Assembly (NCBI GenBank): GCA_021325025.1
Contig: JAJPHZ010000016.1
Coordinates: 470,067 to 534,066 of the forward strand
Reading direction: 5' to 3'
Origin: Pseudomonadota bacterium
GTDB taxonomy: Bacteria > Desulfobacterota > Binatia > Binatales > Binataceae
DNA: 64,000 bases
Shown here: positions 1-9,744 of the stretch, in pieces
Layout: every line of letters begins with the position of its first letter
How positions within the stretch are numbered: the first letter of the stretch is position 1
Program-made: the position numbers and the translations under genes
The notes under the pieces: model-generated
Databases searched by the model: none
Told to the model about the DNA's origin: nothing
The model's input: the letters and a program-made list of their open reading frames with translations, nothing else

Positions 1-416
1 CCGCGCTGATGAAAGTCGATGCCCAGCGCGTCGAACTCCTCCTTGAGCCATCCCGAGCCGATACCGATGAAGGTCCGGCCTTTGGACAGCACGTCCAGCG
101 TCGCCATCTGCTTGGCGAGATACAACGGATGGTGCTGGGGCAGGATGATTACATAAGTGCCGAAGTGCAGGCGGGTGGTGGAGGCGGCGATGTAGGCCAG
201 CGGCAGCAGCGGGTCGGGGATCGGGAATTCGTCGCCGGCGGGGAAACTGCCGTCGGGCGTATAGGGATACTTGCTCTGGAACCCGACCGGAAAGGCGACA
301 TGTTCGGGCGTGGCAATCGCGTCGAAACCCAGGCGATCGGCCTCCCTGGCGTAATGGGTCAAAACGTCGGGATCAAAAGGCGAGCGGGCGAACAGCCACG
401 TCAACGTAAGTTTCAT
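1..416 (-). CDS. LLM-class flavin/F420-dependent oxidoreductase, N-terminal part (runs off window start)
   Basis: Minus-strand reading from ATG at 416: MKLTLTWLFARSPFDPDVLTHYAREADRLGFDAIATPEHVAFPVGF...RTFIGIGSGWLKEEFDALGIDFHQR; typical LLM luciferase-like motifs. The provided + ORF 9..476 is its antisense. Confidence 0.85.
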   Translation of the reverse strand, partial: MKLTLTWLFARSPFDPDVLTHYAREADRLGFDAIATPEHVAFPVGFQSKYPYTPDGSFPAGDEFPIPDPLLPLAYIAASTTRLHFGTYVIILPQHHPLYLAKQMATLDVLSKGRTFIGIGSGWLKEEFDALGIDFHQR

Positions 417-607
417 CGAGCCATCTCCTTGATTCACACCCGTGCTTTTTGCACGCGGGCAACTGAGCCAGCCTAAGCCATCGCACCGCAAGGTGAAATA
501 ATCACCGGGCACAGCCGTTGCGCCGGGTCGTCGAAAGGACCGACAATGCCATTAACGGTGCCTGCCGCATTGCGCGTCATCGAATAAACGTTGGCGGAGC
601 CTGAGTT

Positions 608-1582
608 ATGCCGAGACTTGCCTTGAATCTGGCGTTTTACACCGGCGACCCCTATCCGGACCTGATCAATCTCGGCCGTCAGGCCGAGGAGGCCGGCTAC
701 GATTGCCTGATGGTGCCCGAGGGAATTGCCGGCAACGACGCGATGCTGTGCTGCTACATGCTGGCGGCGGCGACCAATCGCGTGCGCATCGCAAGCAATG
801 TCGCCAATATCTATTTGCGCGATCCCTCGCTGTGCGCGGTCAGTGCGGCGACCATCCAACAGGTCTCTCAGGGCCGCTTCATCCTGGGCATCGGCCCCAG
901 CCATCGTCCGGTGCTGGAAGCGATGGGCATACCGATGGGCAACGCGCGCGAAAATCTGCGCCGATACACGATGGCGCTGCGCAAGACGTTCGGGGGCGAG
1001 CTGGCGAAGGACCTGGGCGTCTGTTTTCCCCATCCGGCCGAGCCGGTGCCGATTTATTTCGGTGCGCTGACGCTGGAGACGGCGCGGATGGCGGCGGAGC
1101 TCGCCGATGGCCTGTTGCTGGTGCATTGCACCGCCCAACGGCTGGCCAAAGTGATCCTGACAGTGCGCGAGGCGGCGCGCCAGTTCGGCCGCAGGCCGGA
1201 TGTGGTGACCGTCGCCACCTCGGTGCAGACCTATATCCACGATGACTTAAGGGTGGCCCAAGACGCGGCGCGCGCGGGCTTGGCCCTGTACCTTGGGCTG
1301 CCCTATTACAACCGCCTGCTGCGCAATAGCGGCTTTGCCGCCGAGGCGCAGGCAGGCGCGGATGCCTGGCAGCGCGGCGACCATGCCGCTGTGGCGGCGG
1401 CCGTCTCAGCTCGGCTGATCGACGCGATTACGCTCTGCGGTCCCGCCGCACGATGTCGTGAACGGATGGCCGAGCTGGCCCGCAGCGGCGTCGACATGAT
1501 CGGCATCATTCCGGGCGCGGTCGGCGGCGAGGACCCGTTGTTCAGTGTCAAGCGATGCCTGGCGGCGCTGGCGCCCAAATGA
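608..1582 (+). CDS. LLM-class flavin-dependent oxidoreductase
   Basis: MPRLALNLAFYTGDPYPDLINLGRQAEEAGYDCLMVPEG...GRFILGIGPSHRPVLEAMGI; luciferase-like fold motifs. Confidence 0.88.
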   Translation: MPRLALNLAFYTGDPYPDLINLGRQAEEAGYDCLMVPEGIAGNDAMLCCYMLAAATNRVRIASNVANIYLRDPSLCAVSAATIQQVSQGRFILGIGPSHRPVLEAMGIPMGNARENLRRYTMALRKTFGGELAKDLGVCFPHPAEPVPIYFGALTLETARMAAELADGLLLVHCTAQRLAKVILTVREAARQFGRRPDVVTVATSVQTYIHDDLRVAQDAARAGLALYLGLPYYNRLLRNSGFAAEAQAGADAWQRGDHAAVAAAVSARLIDAITLCGPAARCRERMAELARSGVDMIGIIPGAVGGEDPLFSVKRCLAALAPK

Positions 1583-1596
1583 GGGGACAGGTTTAA

Positions 1597-2478
1597 CTAT
1601 TCCGTGTTGCTCACTCGCGCCGTGCCCAAGCGGTAGACCATCGCGGTCTTGGTCGTGCCCAGCTTGATCCATTCCGCGCAGTCGAGCTGAACCTGTTTGT
1701 AAAAGTCCTCGGAGAGCTGCAAGGCCGACCTGGGGACTTCCTCCAGTTCCTCGAACTTGCACTGAAAAGCGAATTCGCCGGCCAGCGATCTCTCCATTGC
1801 GCGGTCGCGCCATACGGCGATTGTGGCCTTGCCCTTGAAGTGGTGATGGAAATGAATGATGCCAATAGTATTTTGTACTTCCTCGACCGCGACATTATTG
1901 ACCAGTGCCATTTTGGTGGCCGGGCTGATATCTATTTGCCGCAGGGTGGGAAACGCACGCCTGATATGCTCGATGCCCTGATCCAGTACAATCTTGGGCG
2001 AGGTCAGCACGCATCCGTGTGAGTATACGCTGCGCATTCCCCCCAGCCGGTCGCGTTCCAGCAGCAGCTCTTCCTTGAATTTAATTTCGTCGTGTCCCCC
2101 CAGTTGCGGACGTACGTCGACGCTGGCGGCCTTGACCAGATCGGGATGGCGGTACTTCAACACCAGCTCATGGTCGGGGCGCGGCCATCCTTGTTCGTAA
2201 AACGTGCGTTTTCGCAGGATGAAATGGTTATTGTACAGATGGAACTCCGGGGTGTCGTAAAACAGTACCTCGCGGACCTGGCTGTCGAAGGCGTGGCGGT
2301 CGATATCGACCTTCAGGCCCAGGCGCTTGACGGTTTTGGAAGCCGCCTGCCAGAACTCAAGGAAGCCGTGCTTGCTGGTGAAACGATCGGGCTGCAGCAG
2401 GATCTTGTATTCGCGATAGTGGACGACATCGCGGGGCAGGTGCCGCGTTTCGGCGTACTTGCTGATGTGCTTGTCCAT
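1597..2478 (-). CDS. VTC/CYTH-like (triphosphate tunnel fold-like) domain protein
   Basis: HYREYKILLQPDRF...REVLFYDTPEFHLYNNHFILRKRTF...HELVLKYRH...KFKEELLLERD; charged E/K/R strand pattern resembles VTC/TTM enzymes. Start taken at MDKHISKY. Confidence 0.5.
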   Translation of the reverse strand: MDKHISKYAETRHLPRDVVHYREYKILLQPDRFTSKHGFLEFWQAASKTVKRLGLKVDIDRHAFDSQVREVLFYDTPEFHLYNNHFILRKRTFYEQGWPRPDHELVLKYRHPDLVKAASVDVRPQLGGHDEIKFKEELLLERDRLGGMRSVYSHGCVLTSPKIVLDQGIEHIRRAFPTLRQIDISPATKMALVNNVAVEEVQNTIGIIHFHHHFKGKATIAVWRDRAMERSLAGEFAFQCKFEELEEVPRSALQLSEDFYKQVQLDCAEWIKLGTTKTAMVYRLGTARVSNTE

Positions 2479-2630
2479 GGCATGAATTGCAGCACATTTT
2501 TGCCGGCGGGGCAAAAAACGTCGCCTTGCACCGGTGCGGACAAACAGGGTTCGCGCAACTGCGCGATGCCGCGCTGCGCTCCAGCAGGCGGGGCCGTTTT
2601 CGATTGCGGCGGCGGCGCGGGACGACGGCG

Positions 2631-4010
2631 CTACTTCATGATGCGTGCCAGGCTGCCCGGACTGGTCATCGAGGCGGCGTCCTTGTACTCACCCGGCACG
2701 TCATCGTCGATGGTGGGTTCGGTGTCGGTGCCCGCCGTCATATGGCCGTTTTGCCAGTCGAACTGGGCCGATGACGCGATGCCGTCGAGCATGCTGAGGG
2801 TTTCCTCGCCGTGGAATTTAAGCGGCGCGTACTTCTCCCAAAGCTGCTTCCAGAACTTCTGATCGTTGTCCCAGTTTTCCGCAAACGGGATCAGCCAGGT
2901 GTCGCGATCGACATAGAAAATGCGGTGCGAGAAGCAATAGCTGCCCAGCGCCGGCAGCCATTCCAGATCGATCACGTCCATGTTGCGCAATTCCCAATGG
3001 CCGGTGCCCGCTTTGGGCCAGTCGGGAAAGGAACCGGGATCGGGATCGGCAATGCCGACATAGGAGTGGGCGTCGTAGGCCTTGGCGGGATCCTGAACAT
3101 TCACCAGCAGTTTCTTGGTGCCCATGAAGATGGCGTTGTAGTTGGGCGGATTCCACACATTGTCGTCGTTGACCGCGTCGGTGCCGTTGATCGGGGCACA
3201 GCGCGCTGCCGAGGAAAGGCGCAGGGAGCGGCGCAGCGAGGGCAGGAACACGTAATTGTTCGGCACCACCGAGGGGTCGTCGGGCTGGATCTGCAGCGCG
3301 GTGGTATATTTGGACTGCTCCGGCGTCAGCACCAGGAAGCGTGCCGCATAGAAGAAGCCTTTGCCGAAGAGCATGTTCACCGGCATGTTGGGCTCGCTCA
3401 GGTGCGAGACCTGGTAGAAGGTGTCGTCGCTGTTGTTGCTGGTCTTGTTGCCGAAGCGGTCAATCAACCATCCGGTACTGTAAAAATGCAGGATGTAGGG
3501 ACGGAACGAGCACCAGACATTGTAGACGTCCTCGATACCGCGGTTGGCGCCGCTGGGATGGGGAAAGGGCGGACCCGCGACCCATCCTTTCATGACCCAG
3601 CCGCCGGCCGCGTCCTTTTCCAGCCGCACCTGGCTGCCGTACTTCTCGCCGTCCTCGCGCCACTTGCGCGGCAGCGGATAGTTTTGCGTGGCTCCCACCA
3701 CGACCGTGTACTCGGGTTGCGACCCGACCTTGAAGTGGAAATGGCCTGCGTAAGCGGCCTGCATCCAGTAGGGCATGAACTGACGGTATTGCTGCCAGTT
3801 CTGCAAGGTGATCTTGGTGCCGGGCGGGATGGTCGCCGAGGAGTCGGCGTCGGCCATGTGCTTGTAGAAGTCTGCACTCCAGCGGTCCTCGGGCGCTTGT
3901 GCCCGTGCGCCGCCCGCGCTCAGACACCAGAGAAGAGCTATTACTGCCACAACCCAAATCCGCGACTGCTTCGTCAATGCCGTCGTCATCGGACTGTCCC
4001 CCGTATCCAC
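2631..4010 (-). CDS. DUF1329 family outer-membrane/LolA-like protein
   Basis: Signal-like N-terminus; PPGTKITLQNWQQYRQFMPYWMQAAYAG, GGWVMKGWVAGPPFPHPSGANRG, RRSLRLSSAARCAPINGTDAVNDD, YCFSHRIFYVDRDTW; same architecture as the ORFs at 22204 and 62888. Confidence 0.88.
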   Translation of the reverse strand: MDTGDSPMTTALTKQSRIWVVAVIALLWCLSAGGARAQAPEDRWSADFYKHMADADSSATIPPGTKITLQNWQQYRQFMPYWMQAAYAGHFHFKVGSQPEYTVVVGATQNYPLPRKWREDGEKYGSQVRLEKDAAGGWVMKGWVAGPPFPHPSGANRGIEDVYNVWCSFRPYILHFYSTGWLIDRFGNKTSNNSDDTFYQVSHLSEPNMPVNMLFGKGFFYAARFLVLTPEQSKYTTALQIQPDDPSVVPNNYVFLPSLRRSLRLSSAARCAPINGTDAVNDDNVWNPPNYNAIFMGTKKLLVNVQDPAKAYDAHSYVGIADPDPGSFPDWPKAGTGHWELRNMDVIDLEWLPALGSYCFSHRIFYVDRDTWLIPFAENWDNDQKFWKQLWEKYAPLKFHGEETLSMLDGIASSAQFDWQNGHMTAGTDTEPTIDDDVPGEYKDAASMTSPGSLARIMK

Positions 4011-4241
4011 CTTGCGGCGGAGTGTTGTTGGTGCGCGATCTCCCGACTGCGCACCGCTGGGCTGCGAAAACCGATGGAATCCTAATCATCTTACTGGCGC
4101 TTTTGCAACCGGAAAACGACGATTAGCCTCGCAGGATGCCGCGGTCTGCAAGTTGACCGGGCGCAAAGTGTGGATGTACAACCTCAGCGGACCTGCTACA
4201 GCACAGGCACGGTCTGCATTAGCCATACGGGGAGACGGCCA

Positions 4242-5027
4242 ATGAAACTCAAGGATAAGGTGGCGATTGTAACCGGTGCGGCGCAGGGAATCGGCCGCGA
4301 ATACGCGCTGCGCTTCGTTGAGGAGGGCGCCGCCGTCGGCATCGCCGACCTGCGCTATGAACAGGTCAAGATGGTCGAGCAGGAGATCGTCGATCGCGGC
4401 GGCAAGGCGCTGGCGATGCGCGTGGACGTGACCAGCGAGGAGCAGCTCAACGCGATGGCCAAGCAGGTGTTCGACCGCTTCGGCCGCATCGACATCCTGG
4501 TCAACAACGCTGCCATCTACTATGACCTCGAAATCGGCAATTCCAGCCTCGAATACGGCCGCAAGGTCATGGACGTCAACGTCTTCGGCGTGATGCTGGC
4601 GAGCTGGGCGGTCTTTCCTTACATGAAGCGTCAACGCGGCGGCTCCATCATCAATATCTCTTCGGTCGCCGCATATCCGGGCGCGGTGCAGAGCGTGATG
4701 CTCGGCCATATGCCCGACATCGAAAAGCCAACCGCCGACTACTACGGGCTCTCCAAGGCGGCGGTCATACATTTGACGCAATCGATGGCGCTCAGCTTCG
4801 GGCGCTACAATATCCGGGTCAACGCAATCGCGCCGGGCGTCACGATGTCGGAAGCGACGAAAAAAGTGGTGCCGGAGCCCTTCGTGCAGGCACTGACCGG
4901 CAAGAGCGCGCTGGGCCGCGCGCTGGAGCCGTCGCAGCTAACCGGCACCGCTCTATACCTGGCATCGGACGATAGCGCGATGATGACAGGACAGGTGCTG
5001 GTGGTGGATGCGGGATGCAAGATTTAG
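4242..5027 (+). CDS. SDR family oxidoreductase
   Basis: MKLKDKVAIVTGAAQGIG...NNAAIYYD...YYGLSKAAV; Rossmann TGxxxGIG and YxxxK. Confidence 0.93.
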   Translation: MKLKDKVAIVTGAAQGIGREYALRFVEEGAAVGIADLRYEQVKMVEQEIVDRGGKALAMRVDVTSEEQLNAMAKQVFDRFGRIDILVNNAAIYYDLEIGNSSLEYGRKVMDVNVFGVMLASWAVFPYMKRQRGGSIINISSVAAYPGAVQSVMLGHMPDIEKPTADYYGLSKAAVIHLTQSMALSFGRYNIRVNAIAPGVTMSEATKKVVPEPFVQALTGKSALGRALEPSQLTGTALYLASDDSAMMTGQVLVVDAGCKI

Positions 5028-5133
5028 AGGATGCGTCGCCGACAAACTGGCCAGGGCCGGCACGGCATAACCGGGGCGGCGGCGCTTTGGTGCGAATCTG
5101 AAAGTACAGTCCCGCAGGCTTTGCCCGGTACAT

Positions 5134-6276
5134 TCATTGCCCGCGCAACCGCACATCAACGCTGGACGGACGATGATTTCTGAACTCCGGGATTACGTAT
5201 TTGCCCATCAGCTCGATCGTCTGCATCACCTTGTCATGCGGAATCTTGAGCGGGTTCATCAGGCAGATTAACGTGTCGCAGCCGGCGGCCTCGTAGCGCT
5301 TGCAGGTCTGAACGACCTGGTCGGGATCGCCCGCCAGCACCGCACCGCTGTCGCGCAGATAGCTGAAGGGGACATTGTCGAGCGCGCCCTGGCGGCTGAG
5401 CGCCAGTATGTCGCGGGTGTAATCGTAGGTGCCCAGGTCGGCCTTGCGTTCCTCCTGCCATTGCGCGACGCTGGCCACCAGCTTGGAGGAATACGACGGG
5501 TACCACTCAAAGGATTCCCTGGCGACCGCATAGGATTCCTCTTTGGTGGGCGCGCAGTTGGCCATCGTAAGCCCGCATGCCTGATCGTTGAGAAATTTGC
5601 CCAGCGGACGGGTGCATCCCGCCAGCGCCTTGCGATACATCTTGATATGCTCGCCCAGTTGTTCGGGCGGCAGTCCGACGGTGAAGGAAAACAGCCCCAG
5701 GCCCAGCGCGCCCACTACTTCATGGCCGGACATGCTGGTGGTGGCCGCATAGATCGGCGGATGCGGCAGCTGCAGGGGCTTGGGAATCACCGGCCGGGGC
5801 GGCGACTGCCAGTATTTGCCCTCCATCGCGTATTCCTCGTTGGTCCACGCTCCGACCACGTGTTCGATTGCCTCCTGCCACATCGCGCGCGTATCTGCCG
5901 GGTCGATGCCGAATCCCTCCAGTTCCACGCGTGTGGCTGAACGTCCGGTGCCGAAATCGACCCGCCCGCCGCTGATCAGATCCAGCACCGCCGCCGATTC
6001 CGCGGAACGAAGCGGATGGTTGTAGGGCCGGGGCATCAGCCGCACGCCGTATCCGATGCGGATATTCGTGGTGCGCGCGGCCACCGCTCCGTACAGCACC
6101 TCGGGATTGGAACAATGGGAGAAGCGCTTGAGAAAATGATGCTCGACGGTCATGAAGCTGTGAAACCCGACGCGGTCGGCCAATACCGCCTGCTCCAGGG
6201 CGTTTTGATAGGCGCGATACTCCGCAAGCGGATCCGTCGCATCGACCGGAATCTCGTAAAACAGACAGAACCTCAT
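5134..6276 (-). CDS. LLM-class flavin-dependent oxidoreductase
   Basis: MRFCLFYEIPVDATDPLAEYRAYQNALEQAVLADRVGFHSFMTVEHHFL...GGRVDFGTGRSATRVELEGFGID. Confidence 0.92.
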   Translation of the reverse strand: MRFCLFYEIPVDATDPLAEYRAYQNALEQAVLADRVGFHSFMTVEHHFLKRFSHCSNPEVLYGAVAARTTNIRIGYGVRLMPRPYNHPLRSAESAAVLDLISGGRVDFGTGRSATRVELEGFGIDPADTRAMWQEAIEHVVGAWTNEEYAMEGKYWQSPPRPVIPKPLQLPHPPIYAATTSMSGHEVVGALGLGLFSFTVGLPPEQLGEHIKMYRKALAGCTRPLGKFLNDQACGLTMANCAPTKEESYAVARESFEWYPSYSSKLVASVAQWQEERKADLGTYDYTRDILALSRQGALDNVPFSYLRDSGAVLAGDPDQVVQTCKRYEAAGCDTLICLMNPLKIPHDKVMQTIELMGKYVIPEFRNHRPSSVDVRLRGQ

Positions 6277-6470
6277 CGCTCGACCATCCCCTTCGGCGCG
6301 GCCGGCCGGCAGCGCGCCGGCGTTTCACCGCGCCATCATATTGGATTTGCCCAGACTAGCCGCTAACCCTACACCGCAACAAGTCGCGTGCGGGTCTTTC
6401 AGACCGCCAGGGGCGCGTGGTCAAATTCAACGGCTGGGTGCAAATGATTCAGACCGCGAGAGGTCCGTCC

Positions 6471-6893
6471 ATGAAGATCGCGTCAATCATGAAAAGGCTT
6501 GCAGCGCTGATTGCGTTGATAACTTGCCCGCCGATGGCCATGGGCGCCGAGAGGGCCGCATGGATCGGACCCGGAACGGTGTCGTGCGCGGACTTTGGGC
6601 AGGCCTGCCGTGATGATCGCAAAGGCGCCGAGAACCTGTTTTTCTCATGGGCGCAGGGCTTCATGTCTGGACTCAATACGGAGTTGCTCGAACGCGGCGA
6701 AGCCGACCTCAACAAATTGTCAGTGGCCGAGCAGAAAGAATTGCTGAGATCCTATTGCGAAGCGCATCCTCGGGCCGCGTATTTTGCGGCCGTATTCGAG
6801 CTGTACAATCGCCTGCGCCGCGATCAAGGTCTTGCAGGCTATGAAAAGATCTGGCGCATGCCGCCGTCCGGGCAATCGCCCAAAACCAAATGA
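6471..6893 (+). CDS. small secreted/periplasmic protein of unknown function
   Basis: MKIASIMKRLAALIALITCPPMAMGAE signal peptide-like; TVSCADFGQACRDD...LLRSYCEAHPRAAYFAAVFELYNRLR. Confidence 0.65.
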   Translation: MKIASIMKRLAALIALITCPPMAMGAERAAWIGPGTVSCADFGQACRDDRKGAENLFFSWAQGFMSGLNTELLERGEADLNKLSVAEQKELLRSYCEAHPRAAYFAAVFELYNRLRRDQGLAGYEKIWRMPPSGQSPKTK

Positions 6894-6927
6894 CGCTGCT
6901 GCGCAGCCGCAATGACAAGGTGGCGGC

Positions 6928-7905
6928 TCAGGCGGCGAACTCAGGTATCACTTCGCTGGCGAACAGCTTTACCGCTTCAGCGTCAGGCAGCGAGACCATG
7001 TAGTAGGTCATGCCGAACTCATCGATTCGCGCGCGCAGCTCGCGTTTGATTTCGCCCGGAGTTCCCAATAGCAATCCGGGCGACTGGCGCGCCTCATCGA
7101 GGTTATCGAAGCCGTTGCGCCGGGCAATCTTGTCGGCGATCGCATCCGCATCACTCTTGTCGCGCGCGATGAAGACGAAGGGAAAGCCGGAGATCTCGAT
7201 CGACTCGGGATCGCGCCCGCCGGCGCGGGCGAACTCGCGCAGCATCGCAAGCCGCCGGCGGAGTTGGGCCTTGTCGAACCTGCCGCGCCCGGTCGCCTGC
7301 GGTGCGGAGGACACCACGTTGACGATGTCGGCCTCGCGCGCGGCGATCTCCAGCACCTTCCTGCCCGCGCCGCCGATCATGATCGGCGGATGCGGTTTCT
7401 GAATCGGCTTGGGGAAATTGTAGGCCTTGTCGATCGCGTAGTAGCGGCCCTTGAAGGCGGGCTCGTCCTGCGTCCACATCGCCTTGAGCACCCCGATCGC
7501 CTCGGCCATCCGCTCGATGCGCTCGCTGTCCGAAGGCGAGCCATAGCCGTAGGCCTGGAACTCCTCGCCAAACCATCCCGAGCCCACCCCGGCGATCAGG
7601 CGCCCGCCGCTAATCTGGTCGATGGTCGATGTCATCCGGGCGAGCAGCGCCGGGTTGCGAAACGGTATGACCGCCACCAGCGGCGCCAGGCGCACGCGTT
7701 TGGTCCAGGCCGCGACCGCGCTCAGCGTCATGAAGCATTCCAGATGCGGCACCTGCGGTCCCCAGGAAAGATGCGGGACGCGCACAAACAGATGGTCGCC
7801 CAGCGATACCGAGTAAAAGCCCGAATGCTCGGCCAGCGCGGCATACTCCCGCACCTTATCGAGGCTGGTCATCGGCAGAGTCAGGTTGAATTTTATTTCG
7901 CGCAT
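6928..7905 (-). CDS. LLM-class F420-dependent oxidoreductase
   Basis: MREIKFNLTLPMTSLDKVREYAALAEHSGFYSVSLGDHLF...GGRLIAGVGSGWFGEEFQAYGY. Confidence 0.92.
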   Translation of the reverse strand: MREIKFNLTLPMTSLDKVREYAALAEHSGFYSVSLGDHLFVRVPHLSWGPQVPHLECFMTLSAVAAWTKRVRLAPLVAVIPFRNPALLARMTSTIDQISGGRLIAGVGSGWFGEEFQAYGYGSPSDSERIERMAEAIGVLKAMWTQDEPAFKGRYYAIDKAYNFPKPIQKPHPPIMIGGAGRKVLEIAAREADIVNVVSSAPQATGRGRFDKAQLRRRLAMLREFARAGGRDPESIEISGFPFVFIARDKSDADAIADKIARRNGFDNLDEARQSPGLLLGTPGEIKRELRARIDEFGMTYYMVSLPDAEAVKLFASEVIPEFAA

Positions 7906-7929
7906 CAGCTTGGTCGCGGGGGGAGCAGG

Positions 7930-8526
7930 TTACACTCTGCCGGCCGGCGCCGACTGAAACGTTAGGTTTCTCAGCCGCTCCAGGGAGGGCTCCAGCTTTG
8001 GGGAAACGTTGAGGTTAAGCGCGAGCGCCAGCGCGGCAAATGGCAGCACGGGAGGAAACGAGCGCGTGACAAAGCTGAGCACCAGGCCGTAGAGGGCAAT
8101 CGACTCGTTACATGCCATCTGCACGATAAACGGGACAAACAGTGCGGACACCGCGGCGAGCAGGCGCTGCTCGTGGGGCGCGAGGCTCACGATCTTTTGC
8201 AGCCGTACCTGATCGATCTGATGGGTCTGTGGGTTGCGCGCCAGCGCCTGCGGATCGGGGTCGCGCGCCACGATCTCCCGCAGCCTCCGCTCTGGCATCG
8301 CCAGTGCGCCGATGCGGCGAGCGAACAGGGTGGTGAGCAGGGCCAATACAATCAGGGGGACAGCCAGAGGATGGTCGGGCACAATCGCACCGATCGGCCG
8401 GCCCGCGCCGAACATCGCCCAGGCCATCGCGACGTAGAGCAGCGTCGCGGCGTTGAAAGCGAGCCAAATTACCCGCCGGACTTTCTCCATCGGCGCGGCC
8501 AGCGCAGAGAAAGCTGGCGATTGCAT
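7930..8526 (-). CDS. multi-pass membrane protein of unknown function
   Basis: About four hydrophobic segments in 198 aa. Confidence 0.6.
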   Translation of the reverse strand: MQSPAFSALAAPMEKVRRVIWLAFNAATLLYVAMAWAMFGAGRPIGAIVPDHPLAVPLIVLALLTTLFARRIGALAMPERRLREIVARDPDPQALARNPQTHQIDQVRLQKIVSLAPHEQRLLAAVSALFVPFIVQMACNESIALYGLVLSFVTRSFPPVLPFAALALALNLNVSPKLEPSLERLRNLTFQSAPAGRV

Positions 8527-8570
8527 CGGCGGCCCTCCGGGTTTTTCGCAGCGCCAGCCCTGCTCGCGGG

Positions 8571-9245
8571 TTACGCGTCAGGCCCCAGCACCGGGCTTTT
8601 GAACTTGCAGTAGGTGTGGCACAACACCTTGTCGACAATCCATTGGCTGCATTCCGGGTTGAACCATCGATCGACCAGTGCCCAGTGAAACGGATGATCC
8701 ATGTAGGGCCCGGTCAGGCCCTCCAGATTCTCGTATTCCTGTTCCCAGACCAGGCTCCATGGGCGCGACCCGCTGGCCTCCGTGGCATGACTCATCTGCC
8801 AGTTCTTGATCGACGAAATGTACCTGGGCATTCCGGACAACTCTTTTTCAAACTGCGCCACCGCCTGCGCGCTGCTGCCCGGCCTCATCGTCATTATCAG
8901 GGTGCGATAGACGCCGTAGCCGAGCCTGACCGGCCGGGCGCCGCTTAGGCCGCCCTGGTAAGCCACGCTTTCGTACTTTTTGAAGGTCTTACCTTCAAAC
9001 AGAGCCTCGACCTTCTCGCGCCAGTGCGGCTGCGCAAGGCAGGCGCGATAGCCGGCTTCGTCGGCGAACTGCATATGCCAGATGAAGTCGCCGCCGTTGA
9101 GCACGCCGGGCAGCGTCGGCTCCAGCATGCATCGCTTCACCATCGGGCTTTGCGCGACGGCATCGCGCAACTGCTGCGTTACGGCCTGGCGCTCGGCCGC
9201 CGAGCATTCGGTAGGGAAGAAGAGCAATCGGGTCAGCTTAAACAT
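8571..9245 (-). CDS. EthD/Dabb-like (ferredoxin-like dimeric alpha-beta barrel) protein
   Basis: MFKLTRLLFFPTECSAAERQAVTQQLRDA...FADEAGYRACLAQPHWREKVEALF; two similar halves. Confidence 0.55.
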   Translation of the reverse strand: MFKLTRLLFFPTECSAAERQAVTQQLRDAVAQSPMVKRCMLEPTLPGVLNGGDFIWHMQFADEAGYRACLAQPHWREKVEALFEGKTFKKYESVAYQGGLSGARPVRLGYGVYRTLIMTMRPGSSAQAVAQFEKELSGMPRYISSIKNWQMSHATEASGSRPWSLVWEQEYENLEGLTGPYMDHPFHWALVDRWFNPECSQWIVDKVLCHTYCKFKSPVLGPDA

Positions 9246-9588
9246 TGGTCAGACTCGCGATATCCGACGGGTTGCTGAGAAAAAACCGCTCGCGCGACAC
9301 GATCATCGCCGCCGCGTCCTCCCACCACCATTTATCCAGGGCGTTGCCGCGCCGTCCGGCAATCAGCGAACCCCACACGCCCTTGGCGCCCTTGACTGAC
9401 CATACGAAAAACAGGGTGTTGGAGCCGTCTTCCAGCCAAACCGGCGGCGCGACCCACGTATGTTCCAGCGTCATGCCGCGCTGCTTGGCGTCGGGCGCAT
9501 AGCGCTGCATGTAGGCATCGAGCAAGGCATGGCCCATCCCGGGCTTCGACGTCATCTGATCGACAATGTAAACGGTTTCGCCGGACAC
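9238..9588 (-). CDS. small hypothetical protein, possibly Dabb-like
   Basis: Likely GTG start VSGETVYIVDQMTSKPGMGHALLDAYMQRYAPDAKQRGM; overlaps the neighbouring CDS by 8 nt. Confidence 0.55.
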   Translation of the reverse strand: MSGETVYIVDQMTSKPGMGHALLDAYMQRYAPDAKQRGMTLEHTWVAPPVWLEDGSNTLFFVWSVKGAKGVWGSLIAGRRGNALDKWWWEDAAAMIVSRERFFLSNPSDIASLTNV

Positions 9589-9744
9589 GGGTATCAACTC
9601 CCTCCGGTTGGAGTCTTTTGCCCATACCACGCGATGGCGACGCCGGGCAAGGATCGAACCTCGTGATGTGATAAGCACTGAAGATGTACGCCCGGCGGGG
9701 TACAGCCGTGTGCAGGTACGTAAAAGTGCGTGCTTCTTCTGCAG

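Noticed and set aside
2811-4085. 424-aa + ORF
   Set aside because: Antisense to DUF1329 CDS.
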